This document shows positions 10,568 to 19,206 of a stretch of 64,000 nucleotides of DNA, in pieces (position 1 is the stretch's first letter; every line of letters starts with the position of its first letter). This stretch comes from Nostoc sp. WHI (GTDB lineage Bacteria > Cyanobacteriota > Cyanobacteriia > Cyanobacteriales > Nostocaceae). Made by a program: the position numbers and the translations under genes. Where the stretch lies: assembly GCF_015714725.1 (NCBI RefSeq), contig NZ_WBKM01000245.1:1-64000 (forward strand), read 5' to 3'. The notes beneath the pieces were generated by a model. The model searched no databases and was not told the origin of the DNA. It saw nothing but the letters and a program-made list of their open reading frames with translations.

Positions 10568-11285
10568 TCAGGCAGCAAGCTGGCCGTTGAGATAAGCACA
10601 TCTAAGCTGTAGCATCCGAGGCACATTTTCTAATTTCCACTGTGCGCCAGAAATTTTTAAACGTTTGCCAATTTGTTTGACGGCAGATTCAACAGCGCCG
10701 GAACCAATGGAACATAAGCCTTCTTGAGAGAAATACAGATAGTTGACGATCCTTTCCGAATGCTTTTTAAGATAGTTGATGAAGTTTTTTGCCTGCTTTT
10801 TTGTCAAATCAACAAACAGAGCGTAGGCGTAGCCCGCCGCAGGCATCGCTTCCTGAACCTGGCCAAGCCATAAAAATGTTTCTGCTGCCTTAAGGCGTTT
10901 GATTGACCCACCGACTTTATAGAGGTTTTCTTTCATTTTTTCTACATCTTGAAATGATTCATTCCCACTCAACAGCAAACAGTTTTTCTCAAACAGTGGA
11001 CTTAGCTGACTATAAGGCTTTAATCCCAATATTTGTGCTTGTTTCTCTGTGACTGTAACCTTTCCTACAATGCTTTTGACTACTCGTTCTCTGCCTTTTT
11101 CTGTCCCTGTGACTTGTTTGATAAAAAAAAGCGATTTTTGGACTTACTTGCTCTAGCATCTTTGTCCGTACCGCTTTTTCCAAACTCTCAAAGTTTGCTA
11201 GCTCTTCAGGCTGAGTATTCCGATAAAGAATTTCTGCTGCCTCTAGCAAGCAGGCTTCCAGACGTTGGGAGTCTTCAGGGTTCAT
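10568..11285 (-). pseudogene. ISKra4-family transposase remnant, frameshifted and internally deleted
   Basis: The N-terminal part starts at the ATG at 11285 (MNPEDSQRLEACLLEAAEIL) and runs to about 11130. There an A8/T8 tract shifts the frame after SPKIA. In the second frame it continues ERVVKSIVGKVTVTEKQAQ into LGLKPYSQLSPLFEKN down to 10568. The C-terminus has the family-like CSIGSGAVESAVKQIGKRLK. Between FQDVEK and ENLYKVGGS most of the catalytic core is missing. Seven extra codons (MPAAGYA region) come from a small repeat inserted at 10821-10849. The family assignment rests on the GSGxVES/KRLK signature and inverted repeats. Confidence 0.7.
10821..10849. repeat. Small dispersed repeat split into a HIP1 octamer (copy 1)
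   Basis: The sequence reads GCG, then 21 bases starting TAGGCGTAGCCCG, then ATCGC. The same arrangement occurs at 18356-18384 and 56812-56840. It lies inside the transposase remnant and adds seven codons without breaking the frame. Confidence 0.7.
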
Positions 11286-11584
11286 AGTAATTGCACTTGC
11301 CTGGGTATTGTGAGTGTAACTATCTTCCCTCAATTACACCTATATTTGCAAAAGTGAGATGCTCCCGTGCCTTTTCCATTTTCTGATGCATCAGCCACTA
11401 CAAAGACGTCCTAATATTATTGCCACGGTTGATAAAAGTAAGTAGGTAAGAATTAACCAAACTATGTTAACCAATGTAAAATTCTTGGACTTTTTGTAGT
11501 AATGGCTTCATCGCTTACTACAAACCTGTAGTTATTCACGCCTACTTATTTATACTACCTTTATAGTGTTAAGGAAATAGAGCA

Positions 11585-13678
11585 ATGTTAAAAGTTTTTG
11601 CCGATCGCGGTGGTACATTCACTGATATTGTTGCTGTTACTAATAGTCAGGACATTATAAATGGACTGTCAAGACATCCTGAACGTTTTTTAATTGTTCC
11701 TCTACCTGATCAACAATGGATTATAGTCTACAAATTACTTTCAGAAAATCCTGAACAGTATCAAGATGCAGCTATCCAGGGTATTCGAGACATTATAGGT
11801 CTTTCAGATAATGAACCAATTCCTACTGAAGCGATAGAAGTGGTAAAAATGGGGACAACAGTAGCGACAAATGCACTGTTAGAAAGGAAAGGCGATCGCG
11901 TCGTTCTTTTCATCACCAAAGGGTTTAAAGATGCACTGCGAATTGGCTACCAAAATCGTCCTGATATCTTTGCCCGTCATATCATTTTACCAACTATGCT
12001 TTATGAGCAGGTGGTTGAAATAGATGAACGCTATGATGCTCATGGAAATGAATTAATTTCTATAAATATTGAAAAAGCAAAAAGTGATTTGCAAGCAGTT
12101 TACAACACAGGAATTCGGAGTTGTGCCATTGTTTTTATGCACAGCGATCGCTATCATTACCATGAACAACAAATAGCCCAGCTTGCTCAAGAAGTTGGCT
12201 TTATGCAGATATCTGTATCCCATCAAGTTAGTCCTTTAATGAAATTGGTCAGCCGAGGAGATACAACAGTAGTAGATGCTTATTTAACTCCTATTCTACG
12301 TCGCTATGTCAACCAAGTAGCGAGTCAATTACCCGGAGTCAAATTGATGTTCATGAAATCTGACGGCGGTTTAGTCGCAGCCGAACAATTTCAAGGAAAA
12401 GATAGTATTTTGAGTGGCCCGGCTGGGGGTATTGTTGGTGCAGTCCAAACTAGCAAAAGGGCTGGTTTCGAGTTAGTTATTACTTTTGATATGGGCGGGA
12501 CAAGTACAGATGTTGCTCACTTTAAAGGAGAGTATGAACGACAACTAAATTCGGAAATTGCTGGGGCACGGATGCGAGTTCCCGTATTAGCAATTAATAC
12601 TATTGCGGCTGGTGGTGGTTCAATTCTCTTTTTTGATGGTTCTAGTTATCGTGTCGGGCCGGAATCTGCTGGATCAAATCCTGGGCCTGCTTGTTATCGT
12701 CGTGGGGGGCAATTAGCGGTTACTGATGCCAATGTGATGTTAGGCAAAATTCACCCGCAATATTTTCCCTCGGTTTTTGGGATTGATGGCAATTTACCTT
12801 TAGATAAAGATATTGTCATTCAGCGATTTACACAATTAGCCAAAGACATTGTATCTGCTACAAAAAATCATTGTACTCCCGAACAAGTAGCTGCGGGATT
12901 TATTGCGATCGCAGTGGAAAATATGGCAAACGCAATTAAAAAAATTAGTCTGCAACGGGGTTATGATGTCAGCCAATATGTGCTTTGTTGTTTTGGTGGT
13001 GCAGGCGCGCAAGTTGCTTGTTTAATTGCCGATACTTTAGGAATGAAAAAGATATTTTTACATCCTTATGCTGGTGTTCTTTCTGCTTACGGAATGGGAT
13101 TAGCTGATGTCCGGGCGATTAGAGAAGGAGGAGTTGAACAACCTCTCACTCAAGGGTTAATTCCTCAATTACAGCAGTTAACGGAATATTTAGAAACTCA
13201 AGCTATAAATGAAATAGATGAAGTATATAGCCAATTAGAAATAGTCAAAAAGCTTAACTTAAAATATGAGGGAACTAACTCCACTTTAACCGTTGATTTT
13301 GTCGATGATGTGGTAGGAATGCGACGACTATTTGAGGCTGAACATCAATCTCGTTATGGTTTCATTCAATTAGAAAAAACCTTAATTATTGAATCCGCCT
13401 CAGTGGAAGTTATTCAGAAGATGGAGACTCCTGAAGAAGCCTTAATTATTCGTAACCGACCTTTAGATGAAGTTCCCGTATCTGTTGAGACAGTAAGGAT
13501 GTTTACTGCTGAACAATGGCATGATACTCCTGTTTTTCGACGGGAAGATTTACAACCAGAAGATAATATTAATGGGCCTGCGATCGTTGTCGAAAAAATT
13601 AGCACAATTGTAGTTGAATTTGGCTGGGAAGCCAGATTAACTGAACGTAATCATTTAGTTTTACAGCGTAAAGATTGA
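11585..13678 (+). CDS. Hydantoinase/oxoprolinase subunit A
   Basis: 697 residues with the HyuA fold. An N-terminal Hydant_A_N domain starts [14 protein letters not shown]. The catalytic Hydantoinase_A domain carries [41 protein letters not shown] and [14 protein letters not shown], actin-like ATPase phosphate loops. The C-terminal ~120 residues form the usual HyuA tail. Together with HyuB (14402-15976) it would make an ATP-dependent 5-oxoprolinase or hydantoinase; in many cyanobacteria the pair hydrolyses 5-oxoproline to glutamate in glutathione turnover, but the substrate is not provable here. An AAGGAAATAGAGCA stretch precedes the ATG. An antisense acetyltransferase gene separates it from its partner. 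Confidence 0.9.
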   Translation: MLKVFADRGGTFTDIVAVTNSQDIINGLSRHPERFLIVPLPDQQWIIVYKLLSENPEQYQDAAIQGIRDIIGLSDNEPIPTEAIEVVKMGTTVATNALLERKGDRVVLFITKGFKDALRIGYQNRPDIFARHIILPTMLYEQVVEIDERYDAHGNELISINIEKAKSDLQAVYNTGIRSCAIVFMHSDRYHYHEQQIAQLAQEVGFMQISVSHQVSPLMKLVSRGDTTVVDAYLTPILRRYVNQVASQLPGVKLMFMKSDGGLVAAEQFQGKDSILSGPAGGIVGAVQTSKRAGFELVITFDMGGTSTDVAHFKGEYERQLNSEIAGARMRVPVLAINTIAAGGGSILFFDGSSYRVGPESAGSNPGPACYRRGGQLAVTDANVMLGKIHPQYFPSVFGIDGNLPLDKDIVIQRFTQLAKDIVSATKNHCTPEQVAAGFIAIAVENMANAIKKISLQRGYDVSQYVLCCFGGAGAQVACLIADTLGMKKIFLHPYAGVLSAYGMGLADVRAIREGGVEQPLTQGLIPQLQQLTEYLETQAINEIDEVYSQLEIVKKLNLKYEGTNSTLTVDFVDDVVGMRRLFEAEHQSRYGFIQLEKTLIIESASVEVIQKMETPEEALIIRNRPLDEVPVSVETVRMFTAEQWHDTPVFRREDLQPEDNINGPAIVVEKISTIVVEFGWEARLTERNHLVLQRKD

Positions 13679-13879
13679 TTAATTTATCTTCCTTAATTTT
13701 TATTTGCGAGATAATTATCAATGTTAGTTATTTTGTAATAAACCCAAATAGAAATTAAATGTCACCTTACCATCCGGTCATTGAAATCGTACAAATAGAA
13801 ACTACATTCTTAGAATTGGCGAAACAATGGCGACATTAGACAAGAATGCTCTCCGTTATCTCCAAAATATCAATAACAC

Positions 13880-14347
13880 TTATGGTGCCCAGATGAAAAA
13901 ACAGCGATTTTCTTTCTGTTCTATAATGTTTGCACCTAGCTGATAGTAAAAACTCAGTCCACGAGTGTTGCGAGCATCAGCATTCCAAGCAAGATGGGTA
14001 CAGTTATTACCCTTTGCAACTTGAGCTAAATTACTCATCAATGCTGCGCCCGCTCCCTGACTTCTCATATCTTCATCCACATACAAATCATCAAGCCAGA
14101 TACTTGGTTGACCTGCAAACGATGAGTATCTGAATCCATATAAAGCAAATCCAACCACACGCTTTGAGGTTTCAGCGAATAAAACGTAGGAGAAAGGTAC
14201 TGCTATAAAAATTGTTTTGTGTATTTTATCTTCAGTGACTTGAATGACACCAGAATAAGCACCAATTTTTCTATCAAACTCAGACTTTTTTTGGATAAAG
14301 GAATAAATTAGTGGTACATCATCAGGTGTAGTAGTCCGAACCTTCAT
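13880..14347 (-). CDS. GNAT-family N-acetyltransferase
   Basis: 155 residues from the ATG at 14347 (MKVRTTTPDDVPLIYSFIQKK). I chose this start over the longer frame to 14419, because the extra N-terminus is not family-like and would overlap the hyuB start. The acetyl-CoA-binding motif A is seen as LDDLYVDEDMRSQGAGAALM, and motif B as NADARNTRGLSFYYQLGA, both standard for the Gcn5-related fold. The likely reaction is acetylation of a small amine or protein amine; the substrate is unknown. It lies antisense between the two oxoprolinase genes, divergent from hyuB with 54 bp between the starts. Confidence 0.85.
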   Translation of the reverse strand: MKVRTTTPDDVPLIYSFIQKKSEFDRKIGAYSGVIQVTEDKIHKTIFIAVPFSYVLFAETSKRVVGFALYGFRYSSFAGQPSIWLDDLYVDEDMRSQGAGAALMSNLAQVAKGNNCTHLAWNADARNTRGLSFYYQLGANIIEQKENRCFFIWAP

Positions 14348-14401
14348 TAAATTAATCTCAATCACTTTAGTAGCTAATCTTAGCAAATATAGGAGCCAGA
14401 A

Positions 14402-15976
14402 ATGTACACAACATCTCAACCCGACCCCATCCGCTTAGAAATATTCAAAAACCTCTATCAATTTATCGCCGAACAAATGGGTATTGTTCTCCAAAATACG
14501 GCAACATCGGTAAATATTAAAGAAAGGCTTGATTTTTCCTGTGCTATTTTTGATGCTTCTGGATTATTAGTCGCTAACGCTCCTCATATTCCTGTACATT
14601 TAGGCTCGATGAGTGAAAGTGTCCGCAGTTTAATTAATGCTAAAGGCGACATTATAAAACCAGGAAATGTTTATCTATCGAATAATCCTTATAATGGGGG
14701 AACACATCTTCCTGATGTAACTGCAATTACCCCTGCTTTTGACGCAGACAAAAAACAAGTTATTTTCTACGTTGCTTCTCGTGGACATCAAGCTGATATC
14801 GGTGGGATTACTCCAGGTTCAATGCCTCCCCACAGTACCACAGTGGAAGAAGAAGGAATTATTTTTGATAATTTTCTTTTAGTTGAAGAAGGAAGTTTTC
14901 GAGAAACCGCAGTAAGACAGCACCTCTCAAATCATACTTATCCTGCTCGTAATATTGACCAGAATATAGCTGATTTTAAGGCACAAATTGCTGCTAATGA
15001 AAGAGGAGTTCAAGAACTTCGTAAAATGGTTTATCAATACGGACTTGAGACTGTTCAAGCTTATATGAGCTTTGTACAAGCTAATGCCGAGGAGTCTGTG
15101 AGACGAGCTATCAATCTTCTAAAGGATGGTTCATTTATTTATGAAATGGATAATGGGGCGATAATTCAAGTTAAAGTCACGATTCACTCAGAAAATCGCA
15201 GTGCTACCATTGATTTTACTGGAACTTCTGAGCAACTAAATAGTAATTTTAATGCTCCCAAAGCTGTAACTCAAGCAGCAGTTTTATATGTTTTTCGGAC
15301 TTTAGTAGATGATAATATTCCTCTCAATGCCGGGTGTCTTAACCCGTTAGAAATTATTATCCCAGTAGGCTGTATGTTGAATCCAACCTATCCAGCCGCA
15401 GTAGTAGCGGGTAATGTTGAAACTTCTCAAACTATTGTCGATGCTTTATATGGTGCTTTGGGTGTGATGGCTGCTTCTCAGGGAACAATGAATAATTTTA
15501 CCTTCGGTAATGAACAATATCAATATTATGAAACCATCTGCGGCGGCTCTGGGGCGGGAATTGATTTTGATGGAACTGATGGTGTTCATTCCCACATGAC
15601 TAACTCCCGATTGACCGATCCAGAAGTTTTAGAAACTCGTTATCCTGTACTTGTAGAAAACTTTAGTCTTCGTCTCGATAGTGGTGGCAAAGGAAGATAT
15701 TCGGGTGGTAATGGAGTTATCCGCCGGATCAAGTTTTTAGAACCTATGACAGCTAATATTCTTTCTGAACATCGGCTTATTCCTCCTTTTGGATTAAATG
15801 GTGGGGAGGCTGGAAAAGTAGGACGCAATTGGATACAACGTCAGAATGGAAGTGAAGAAGATTTAGATAGCACAGCAACGGTAGAGATGAAACTTGGGGA
15901 TGTTTTTGTGATAGAAACTCCTGGGGGAGGGGGATTTGGTAATTTGTCTCACGCAGAGGAGCAAAGAGTAATATGA
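14402..15976 (+). CDS. Hydantoinase/oxoprolinase subunit B
   Basis: 524 residues with the HyuB (Hydantoinase_B) pattern: an N-terminal helix RLEIFKNLYQFIAEQMG, then HIPVHLGSMSESV, NPYNGGTHLPDVT, ASRGHQADIGGITPGSMPP, a central ATIDFTGTSEQLN strand region and a C-terminal SGGNGVIRRIKF and TPGGGGFG. It is the metal-binding partner of the A subunit at 11585-13678. A GGAGCCAGAA stretch serves as ribosome site. Because the acetyltransferase gene separates the two on the opposite strand, hyuB probably has its own promoter in the 54-bp divergent gap. Confidence 0.9.
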   Translation: MYTTSQPDPIRLEIFKNLYQFIAEQMGIVLQNTATSVNIKERLDFSCAIFDASGLLVANAPHIPVHLGSMSESVRSLINAKGDIIKPGNVYLSNNPYNGGTHLPDVTAITPAFDADKKQVIFYVASRGHQADIGGITPGSMPPHSTTVEEEGIIFDNFLLVEEGSFRETAVRQHLSNHTYPARNIDQNIADFKAQIAANERGVQELRKMVYQYGLETVQAYMSFVQANAEESVRRAINLLKDGSFIYEMDNGAIIQVKVTIHSENRSATIDFTGTSEQLNSNFNAPKAVTQAAVLYVFRTLVDDNIPLNAGCLNPLEIIIPVGCMLNPTYPAAVVAGNVETSQTIVDALYGALGVMAASQGTMNNFTFGNEQYQYYETICGGSGAGIDFDGTDGVHSHMTNSRLTDPEVLETRYPVLVENFSLRLDSGGKGRYSGGNGVIRRIKFLEPMTANILSEHRLIPPFGLNGGEAGKVGRNWIQRQNGSEEDLDSTATVEMKLGDVFVIETPGGGGFGNLSHAEEQRVI

Positions 15977-16100
15977 ATCAAGGGGTTTGGCTCAAAACTG
16001 TATGCTAATTGATGATCTCGATCATTTTGATTGCCAAATACTTTTCAAACAACCTCTAATACAATAAAAGCTGTAGGTCATCCCAGCATCATCATTACTT

Positions 16101-16781
16101 ATGGTGAAATCAGACCCTCGCCAATTGCCTAGCAGTGCTGAACTTCCTTGTTCAGACGATACTCCTGTGGATAACGAAGACCAGAACTTTATTCCTAATT
16201 TGCTTCTCTTCTTGCTACAATATATTTGGGCAAACCGTAATGACTGGTTTTTCAGCGTGGATATGGGCGTTTACCATACCACAGGGGTTAGTCCACTTGT
16301 GCCGATTGTCCCAGACGGATTTTTGAGCTTAGGTGTAGAACGCCGCAAAGCAGGTAAATCTCGTAAAAGCTATGTTCTCTGGGAAGAAGACTACATTGTA
16401 CCTATTTTGGCTTTAGAAATTGTCTCTTTAACTCCGGGTGGAGAATATGACAAGAAATTAGATATTTATGCCAAGTTAGGCGTACTGTACTACATTATTT
16501 ATAATCCAGAGTATTGGCAACGCGATCGCCACCAACCTTTTGAAGTTTATCGTTTAGTACATGGTAGCTATCAATTACAAATTGGTGAACCCTTTTGGAT
16601 GCCAGAAATTGCTTTGGGAATCGGTAGAGGGCAATACGTATCTGGTAATATCCAGCGTCAAGTTTTGTATTGGTATGACCGACAAGGAAAGCGCTATCAA
16701 ACTCCAGAAGAACAGCTTGAATTAGCGCAAAAACAACTTGAGCGTTATCGTCAGCAATTTGGAGAACTGCCAGAAGCGTAA
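16101..16781 (+). CDS. Uma2-family (DUF820) putative endonuclease
   Basis: 226 residues. The Uma2/DUF820 fold is a PD-(D/E)XK nuclease-like domain, greatly expanded in cyanobacteria. Visible landmarks are VPIVPDGFLSLGVERR (the PD motif region), ILALEIVSLTPGGEYDKKLDIYAKLGV (ExxS...KxxxYxxxGV, the catalytic core) and YYIIYNPEYWQRDRH. A C-terminal coiled segment EEQLELAQKQLERYRQQ is common in the family. Most members have no proven role. The gene is isolated and followed by a hairpin at 16818-16848. Confidence 0.85.
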   Translation: MVKSDPRQLPSSAELPCSDDTPVDNEDQNFIPNLLLFLLQYIWANRNDWFFSVDMGVYHTTGVSPLVPIVPDGFLSLGVERRKAGKSRKSYVLWEEDYIVPILALEIVSLTPGGEYDKKLDIYAKLGVLYYIIYNPEYWQRDRHQPFEVYRLVHGSYQLQIGEPFWMPEIALGIGRGQYVSGNIQRQVLYWYDRQGKRYQTPEEQLELAQKQLERYRQQFGELPEA

Positions 16782-16817
16782 GGGGTGATTGTTCATATTT
16801 GTTATTAACAATAGATT

Positions 16818-16848
16818 AGCCCTCACCTAGAAATTTAGGATGAGGGCT
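16818..16848 (+). terminator. Hairpin downstream of the Uma2 gene
   Basis: Arms AGCCCTCACCT and AGGATGAGGGCT pair with one bulge around the loop AGAAATTT. No strong T run follows. It lies between convergent genes and could end transcription in either direction. Confidence 0.45.
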
Positions 16849-16874
16849 GACATAGCTGACATAAAGGTGGTTAG

Positions 16875-17015
16875 TTAAATCTTAGGCATTCCTTTAATAT
16901 AAGGGTTGATAAAAGTTCCATCTTTCTTGATGTAGCCTTTAACAACTTTTACTTTAGGTATTTTAATTGCCTTGGGCGGTTTTGGTGGCTTTGATGGCTT
17001 TGGTGTTTTAGACAT
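16875..17015 (-). CDS. Small Lys/Pro-rich protein, 46 aa
   Basis: This 46-codon ORF reads MSKTPKPSKPPKPPKAIKIP followed by KVKVVKGYIKKDGTFINPYI. The ATG at 17015 is preceded on its strand by a good ribosome site (GAGGGAAG about 7 bases upstream). The C-terminal part resembles the short V+GY.+KDGT.V.P. motif of small basic cyanobacterial proteins of unknown function. No membrane segment or signal peptide is seen; the basic charge suggests nucleic-acid or protein binding, which is inference only. It is convergent with the Uma2 gene. Confidence 0.6.
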   Translation of the reverse strand: MSKTPKPSKPPKPPKAIKIPKVKVVKGYIKKDGTFINPYIKGMPKI

Positions 17016-17241
17016 TTTCTTACTTCCCTCTAAATAAATAGCTTCTAAGACTCTTTTCTATCGTGAACCCAGAAACAGAAAACCACCTCAGCAAAAATTC
17101 TAATTTTTATAGATAACTTGTAAAGATAATATGAATATGTGTTAAAAGCTTAAAAAGCACATCGTTCTTTTTTATAGTTAAAATCTTTGTTTTGATCTGA
17201 TTAGCTCATCCTTAATATCAAATCAGCACAATTTAAATATT

Positions 17242-17400
17242 TCATTCTCTCTGTCTATAAGCTTCAACTTCTGCTGCTATTTCTTCATCAGTTAAGGGAT
17301 TATCTGCGTGTATCGCTTGTATTTCTTTGAATAACTTTTTTAATTCTTCTGCTAAAGTAACCCTTTGATTAAACTTTTTCCCCGACTTTTGCAACTCCAT
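17242..17400 (-). CDS. Chimeric truncated antitoxin-like ORF, 52 aa
   Basis: ATG-to-TGA ORF of 52 codons. Residues 11-52 (NQRVTLAEELKKLFKEIQAI onward) duplicate the C-terminal half of the antitoxin at 17915-18154 with only four substitutions. Residues 1-9 (MELQKSGKK) come from the same sequence as the remnant at 18181-18345. The N-terminal AbrB-like DNA-binding part is absent while the toxin-facing acidic tail (DNPLTDEEIAAE) is kept. It lies just downstream of the PIN toxin on the same strand. It could be an expressed, DNA-binding-deficient antitoxin fragment or merely the scar of a duplication; no ribosome site is obvious. Confidence 0.5.
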   Translation of the reverse strand: MELQKSGKKFNQRVTLAEELKKLFKEIQAIHADNPLTDEEIAAEVEAYRQRE

Positions 17401-17504
17401 CGCATAAAACTGCCGACTTCAGCCGACTGACAAAAGAAAGTGCGATCGCTTAGTTTGGTACGGTGTGTTATGCTGCTATCTTACGCACCCTACCAGATTG
17501 AAGC

Positions 17505-17918
17505 TTATTCCCTCACATCACAAACTAACCTTTTAAATAAAGACAGAGAAATAATAGTTGTGTTTAACAAAGTTTGCGCTTCATTAAAATCAGCATCACC
17601 CGTAATAAAAAAATCTGCTCCTGCTGCAATAGCACAAGCTAAAAACTTTGCGTCTTTCCTATCTCTGGGGAAATCAACCTCTACATCCACATTAATTAGT
17701 GTTGTCACTGAATCAATTAAATAAACCCATCTTTCGTATTGTACCTCAGTTAATTTTAAACGAGGACGCTTTAAAACTTCCTTATACTCTGCGATAATCT
17801 CTGCCGATACAACCCACTCAAAAGCAGAATTAGCAACCACAAATAAAATTACTGCCTCTGGATTTTTATCAGCTATAGCAGCAGAGACTACGATATTAGT
17901 ATCAATAATAACTTTCAT
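17505..17918 (-). CDS. PIN-domain toxin of a type II toxin-antitoxin pair
   Basis: 137 residues. PIN-family toxins are Mg-dependent ribonucleases. The first acidic residue is in IIDTNIVVSA at the N-terminus, a conserved Glu sits in SAEIIAEYKEVLKRP, and the C-terminal acidic cluster is in DRKDAKFLACAIAAGADFFITGDADF. This matches the PIN_3 (putative toxin) group. The start codon overlaps the antitoxin stop (ATGA at 17915-17918), so the pair is translationally coupled with the antitoxin first, the usual order. The chimeric antitoxin tail follows downstream. Confidence 0.88.
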   Translation of the reverse strand: MKVIIDTNIVVSAAIADKNPEAVILFVVANSAFEWVVSAEIIAEYKEVLKRPRLKLTEVQYERWVYLIDSVTTLINVDVEVDFPRDRKDAKFLACAIAAGADFFITGDADFNEAQTLLNTTIISLSLFKRLVCDVRE

Positions 17919-18154
17919 TCTCCCAGTCTATAAGCTTCAATTTCTGCTGCTATTTCTTCATCAGTTAAGGGATTATCTGCGTGTATCGCTTGTATTTCTT
18001 TGAATAACTTTTTTAATTCTTCTGCTAAAGTAAGCCTTTGATTATCGTCTGTCAAAATAATCACCTCAACTCTCTGTCCTGCTTTAAATGGTAAATCAGA
18101 TAATACTAACTGCTTTGGATCTGCAATGGTGATATATCTTTTATAAACGTTCAT
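17915..18154 (-). CDS. Antitoxin partner of the PIN toxin
   Basis: 79 residues. The N-terminal half (YITIADPKQLVLSDLPFKAGQRVEVIIL) looks like a short beta-rich AbrB/SpoVT-type DNA-binding region, and the C-terminal half (LAEELKKLFKEIQAIHADNP, then TDEEIAAEIEAYRLGE) is a charged helix of the kind that wraps a PIN toxin. It lies directly upstream of the toxin with a 4-bp overlap. By analogy to such pairs it would neutralise the toxin and repress the operon. Its 3' half is duplicated at 17242-17370. Confidence 0.8.
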   Translation of the reverse strand: MNVYKRYITIADPKQLVLSDLPFKAGQRVEVIILTDDNQRLTLAEELKKLFKEIQAIHADNPLTDEEIAAEIEAYRLGE

Positions 18155-18180
18155 GATTTATCCTGTTACTCAACTTTTAT

Positions 18181-18345
18181 CTACCCTTGTTCTAACAATT
18201 TCGCCACATTCTCTGCAATTCTCTCTTCTAACTTTGTAAAGTAGCCCTAGAAAAGCGAGTTTCTAAACCCAAATTTTCTATAACCAACTTTTTTCCCGAC
18301 TTTTGCAACTCTATCAGATAAAACTGCTGACTTCAGCTGACTGAC
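18181..18345 (-). pseudogene. Unidentified gene remnant with frameshift
   Basis: On the minus strand this reads IELQKSGKKLVIENLGLETR then FSRATLQS and a stop. In another frame it continues TKLEERIAENVAKLLEQG and a stop at 18181. The two pieces look like one coding sequence broken by a frameshift near 18245. Its first part (ELQKSGKK) is the sequence that is fused to the antitoxin tail at 17371-17400. I do not recognise the parent family. Confidence 0.4.
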
Positions 18346-18355
18346 AAAAGAAAGT

Positions 18356-18384
18356 GCGTAGGCATAGCCAGCCGTAGGCATCGC
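18356..18384. repeat. Small dispersed repeat split into a HIP1 octamer (copy 2)
   Basis: The sequence reads GCG, then 21 bases starting TAGGCATAGCC, then ATCGC. The paralogous segment at 17432-17452 has an uninterrupted GCGATCGC at the same point (17442-17449), so this duplicate preserves the empty site. Confidence 0.75.
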
Positions 18385-18424
18385 TTAAGCTATGGGCATA
18401 GGATAAAAACCAAGTATAAAAAGT

Positions 18425-19186
18425 ATGCTTAATACTCTCAGCCCAGTTACAGAAGACTTAGCAGGTCAAAGCTATGCCCATCCTCACTACTTCCAAACAC
18501 AGCATCGCCTTCGTTCCCTCATAGACAAATATCTTGCAGTCGAAAAACTACACGATCGCCTGCAAGATTTACCGTTACAGTTTGCCAATCCTCAACCACG
18601 TCCTTGGAAGCCCATCGACTGGCAAACAATTAACCGCAATCAAATTATCGGGATAGATCCAGAAATATTCTTATCTATCTTGATAGGTGCGATGGATACA
18701 GAAGCCCCCATTCGTGGCTATACCCAAACCAGTCGCCAGTATTTGGAAAAATTGCATCCTCAGATGGCTCATTTTGTTGGTGGAACAGTCGCTGAAGACG
18801 ACAACCTCCTAGAAATTGGTTTGTGGGAAAAAGAAGAACGTCAGCACACACCTGCATTAATTAAGGTCTACACCCAACTAACAGGCGAGAAAATTACCCC
18901 CAACCATCGCACCGTTAGAGCCTACCTCCCCACAGATGACCCTTACGAAGACTTATATCGCCAAATTGGGCGCACACTCATCAAAACGCGATCGCCAAAC
19001 TATCAGCGTAACAACCTCATTCGTACCCTACGCCGGATGATGGCTACCCTCAACTGGAACGCTTGGTCATTCACAAACAAAACAACCCTCCTCTTCACCT
19101 TCACCTACACAATGCATCGTCTGTGGACTTGGAACAACACCCTCCCCCCAAAGTACTTGCAAAATTTATTTGAAACTAGTCATTAA
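18425..19186 (+). CDS. Conserved hypothetical protein with EExxH motif
   Basis: 253 residues, mostly helical by composition, with no signal peptide or membrane segment. A segment AEDDNLLEIGLWEKEERQHTPALIKVYTQL contains an EERQH motif like the EExxH metal-binding helices of ferritin-like di-iron proteins such as acyl-ACP desaturases. A second EExxH is not evident, though DTEAPIRGYTQTSRQYLEKL may supply a further carboxylate. I cannot assign a function; ferritin-like fold is a suggestion. The gene is convergent with the alpha/beta hydrolase gene (20 bp apart) and has no operon partner. Confidence 0.7.
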   Translation: MLNTLSPVTEDLAGQSYAHPHYFQTQHRLRSLIDKYLAVEKLHDRLQDLPLQFANPQPRPWKPIDWQTINRNQIIGIDPEIFLSILIGAMDTEAPIRGYTQTSRQYLEKLHPQMAHFVGGTVAEDDNLLEIGLWEKEERQHTPALIKVYTQLTGEKITPNHRTVRAYLPTDDPYEDLYRQIGRTLIKTRSPNYQRNNLIRTLRRMMATLNWNAWSFTNKTTLLFTFTYTMHRLWTWNNTLPPKYLQNLFETSH

Positions 19187-19206
19187 TAAAAAAAAAGGAC
19201 AAATTA

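Larger units (their letters stand above)
10542..11366. mobile_element. Degenerate ISKra4-like insertion sequence, 825 bp
   Basis: Terminal inverted repeats pair at 21 of 22 positions. The left end is GGGAGCATCTCACCTTTGCA and the right end (reverse strand) is GGGAGCATCTCACTTTTGCA. Inside is a broken minus-strand transposase. No target duplication is visible at the ends. The element is shorter than a complete ISKra4-type element because the middle of the transposase is deleted, so it cannot be autonomous. Confidence 0.75.
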
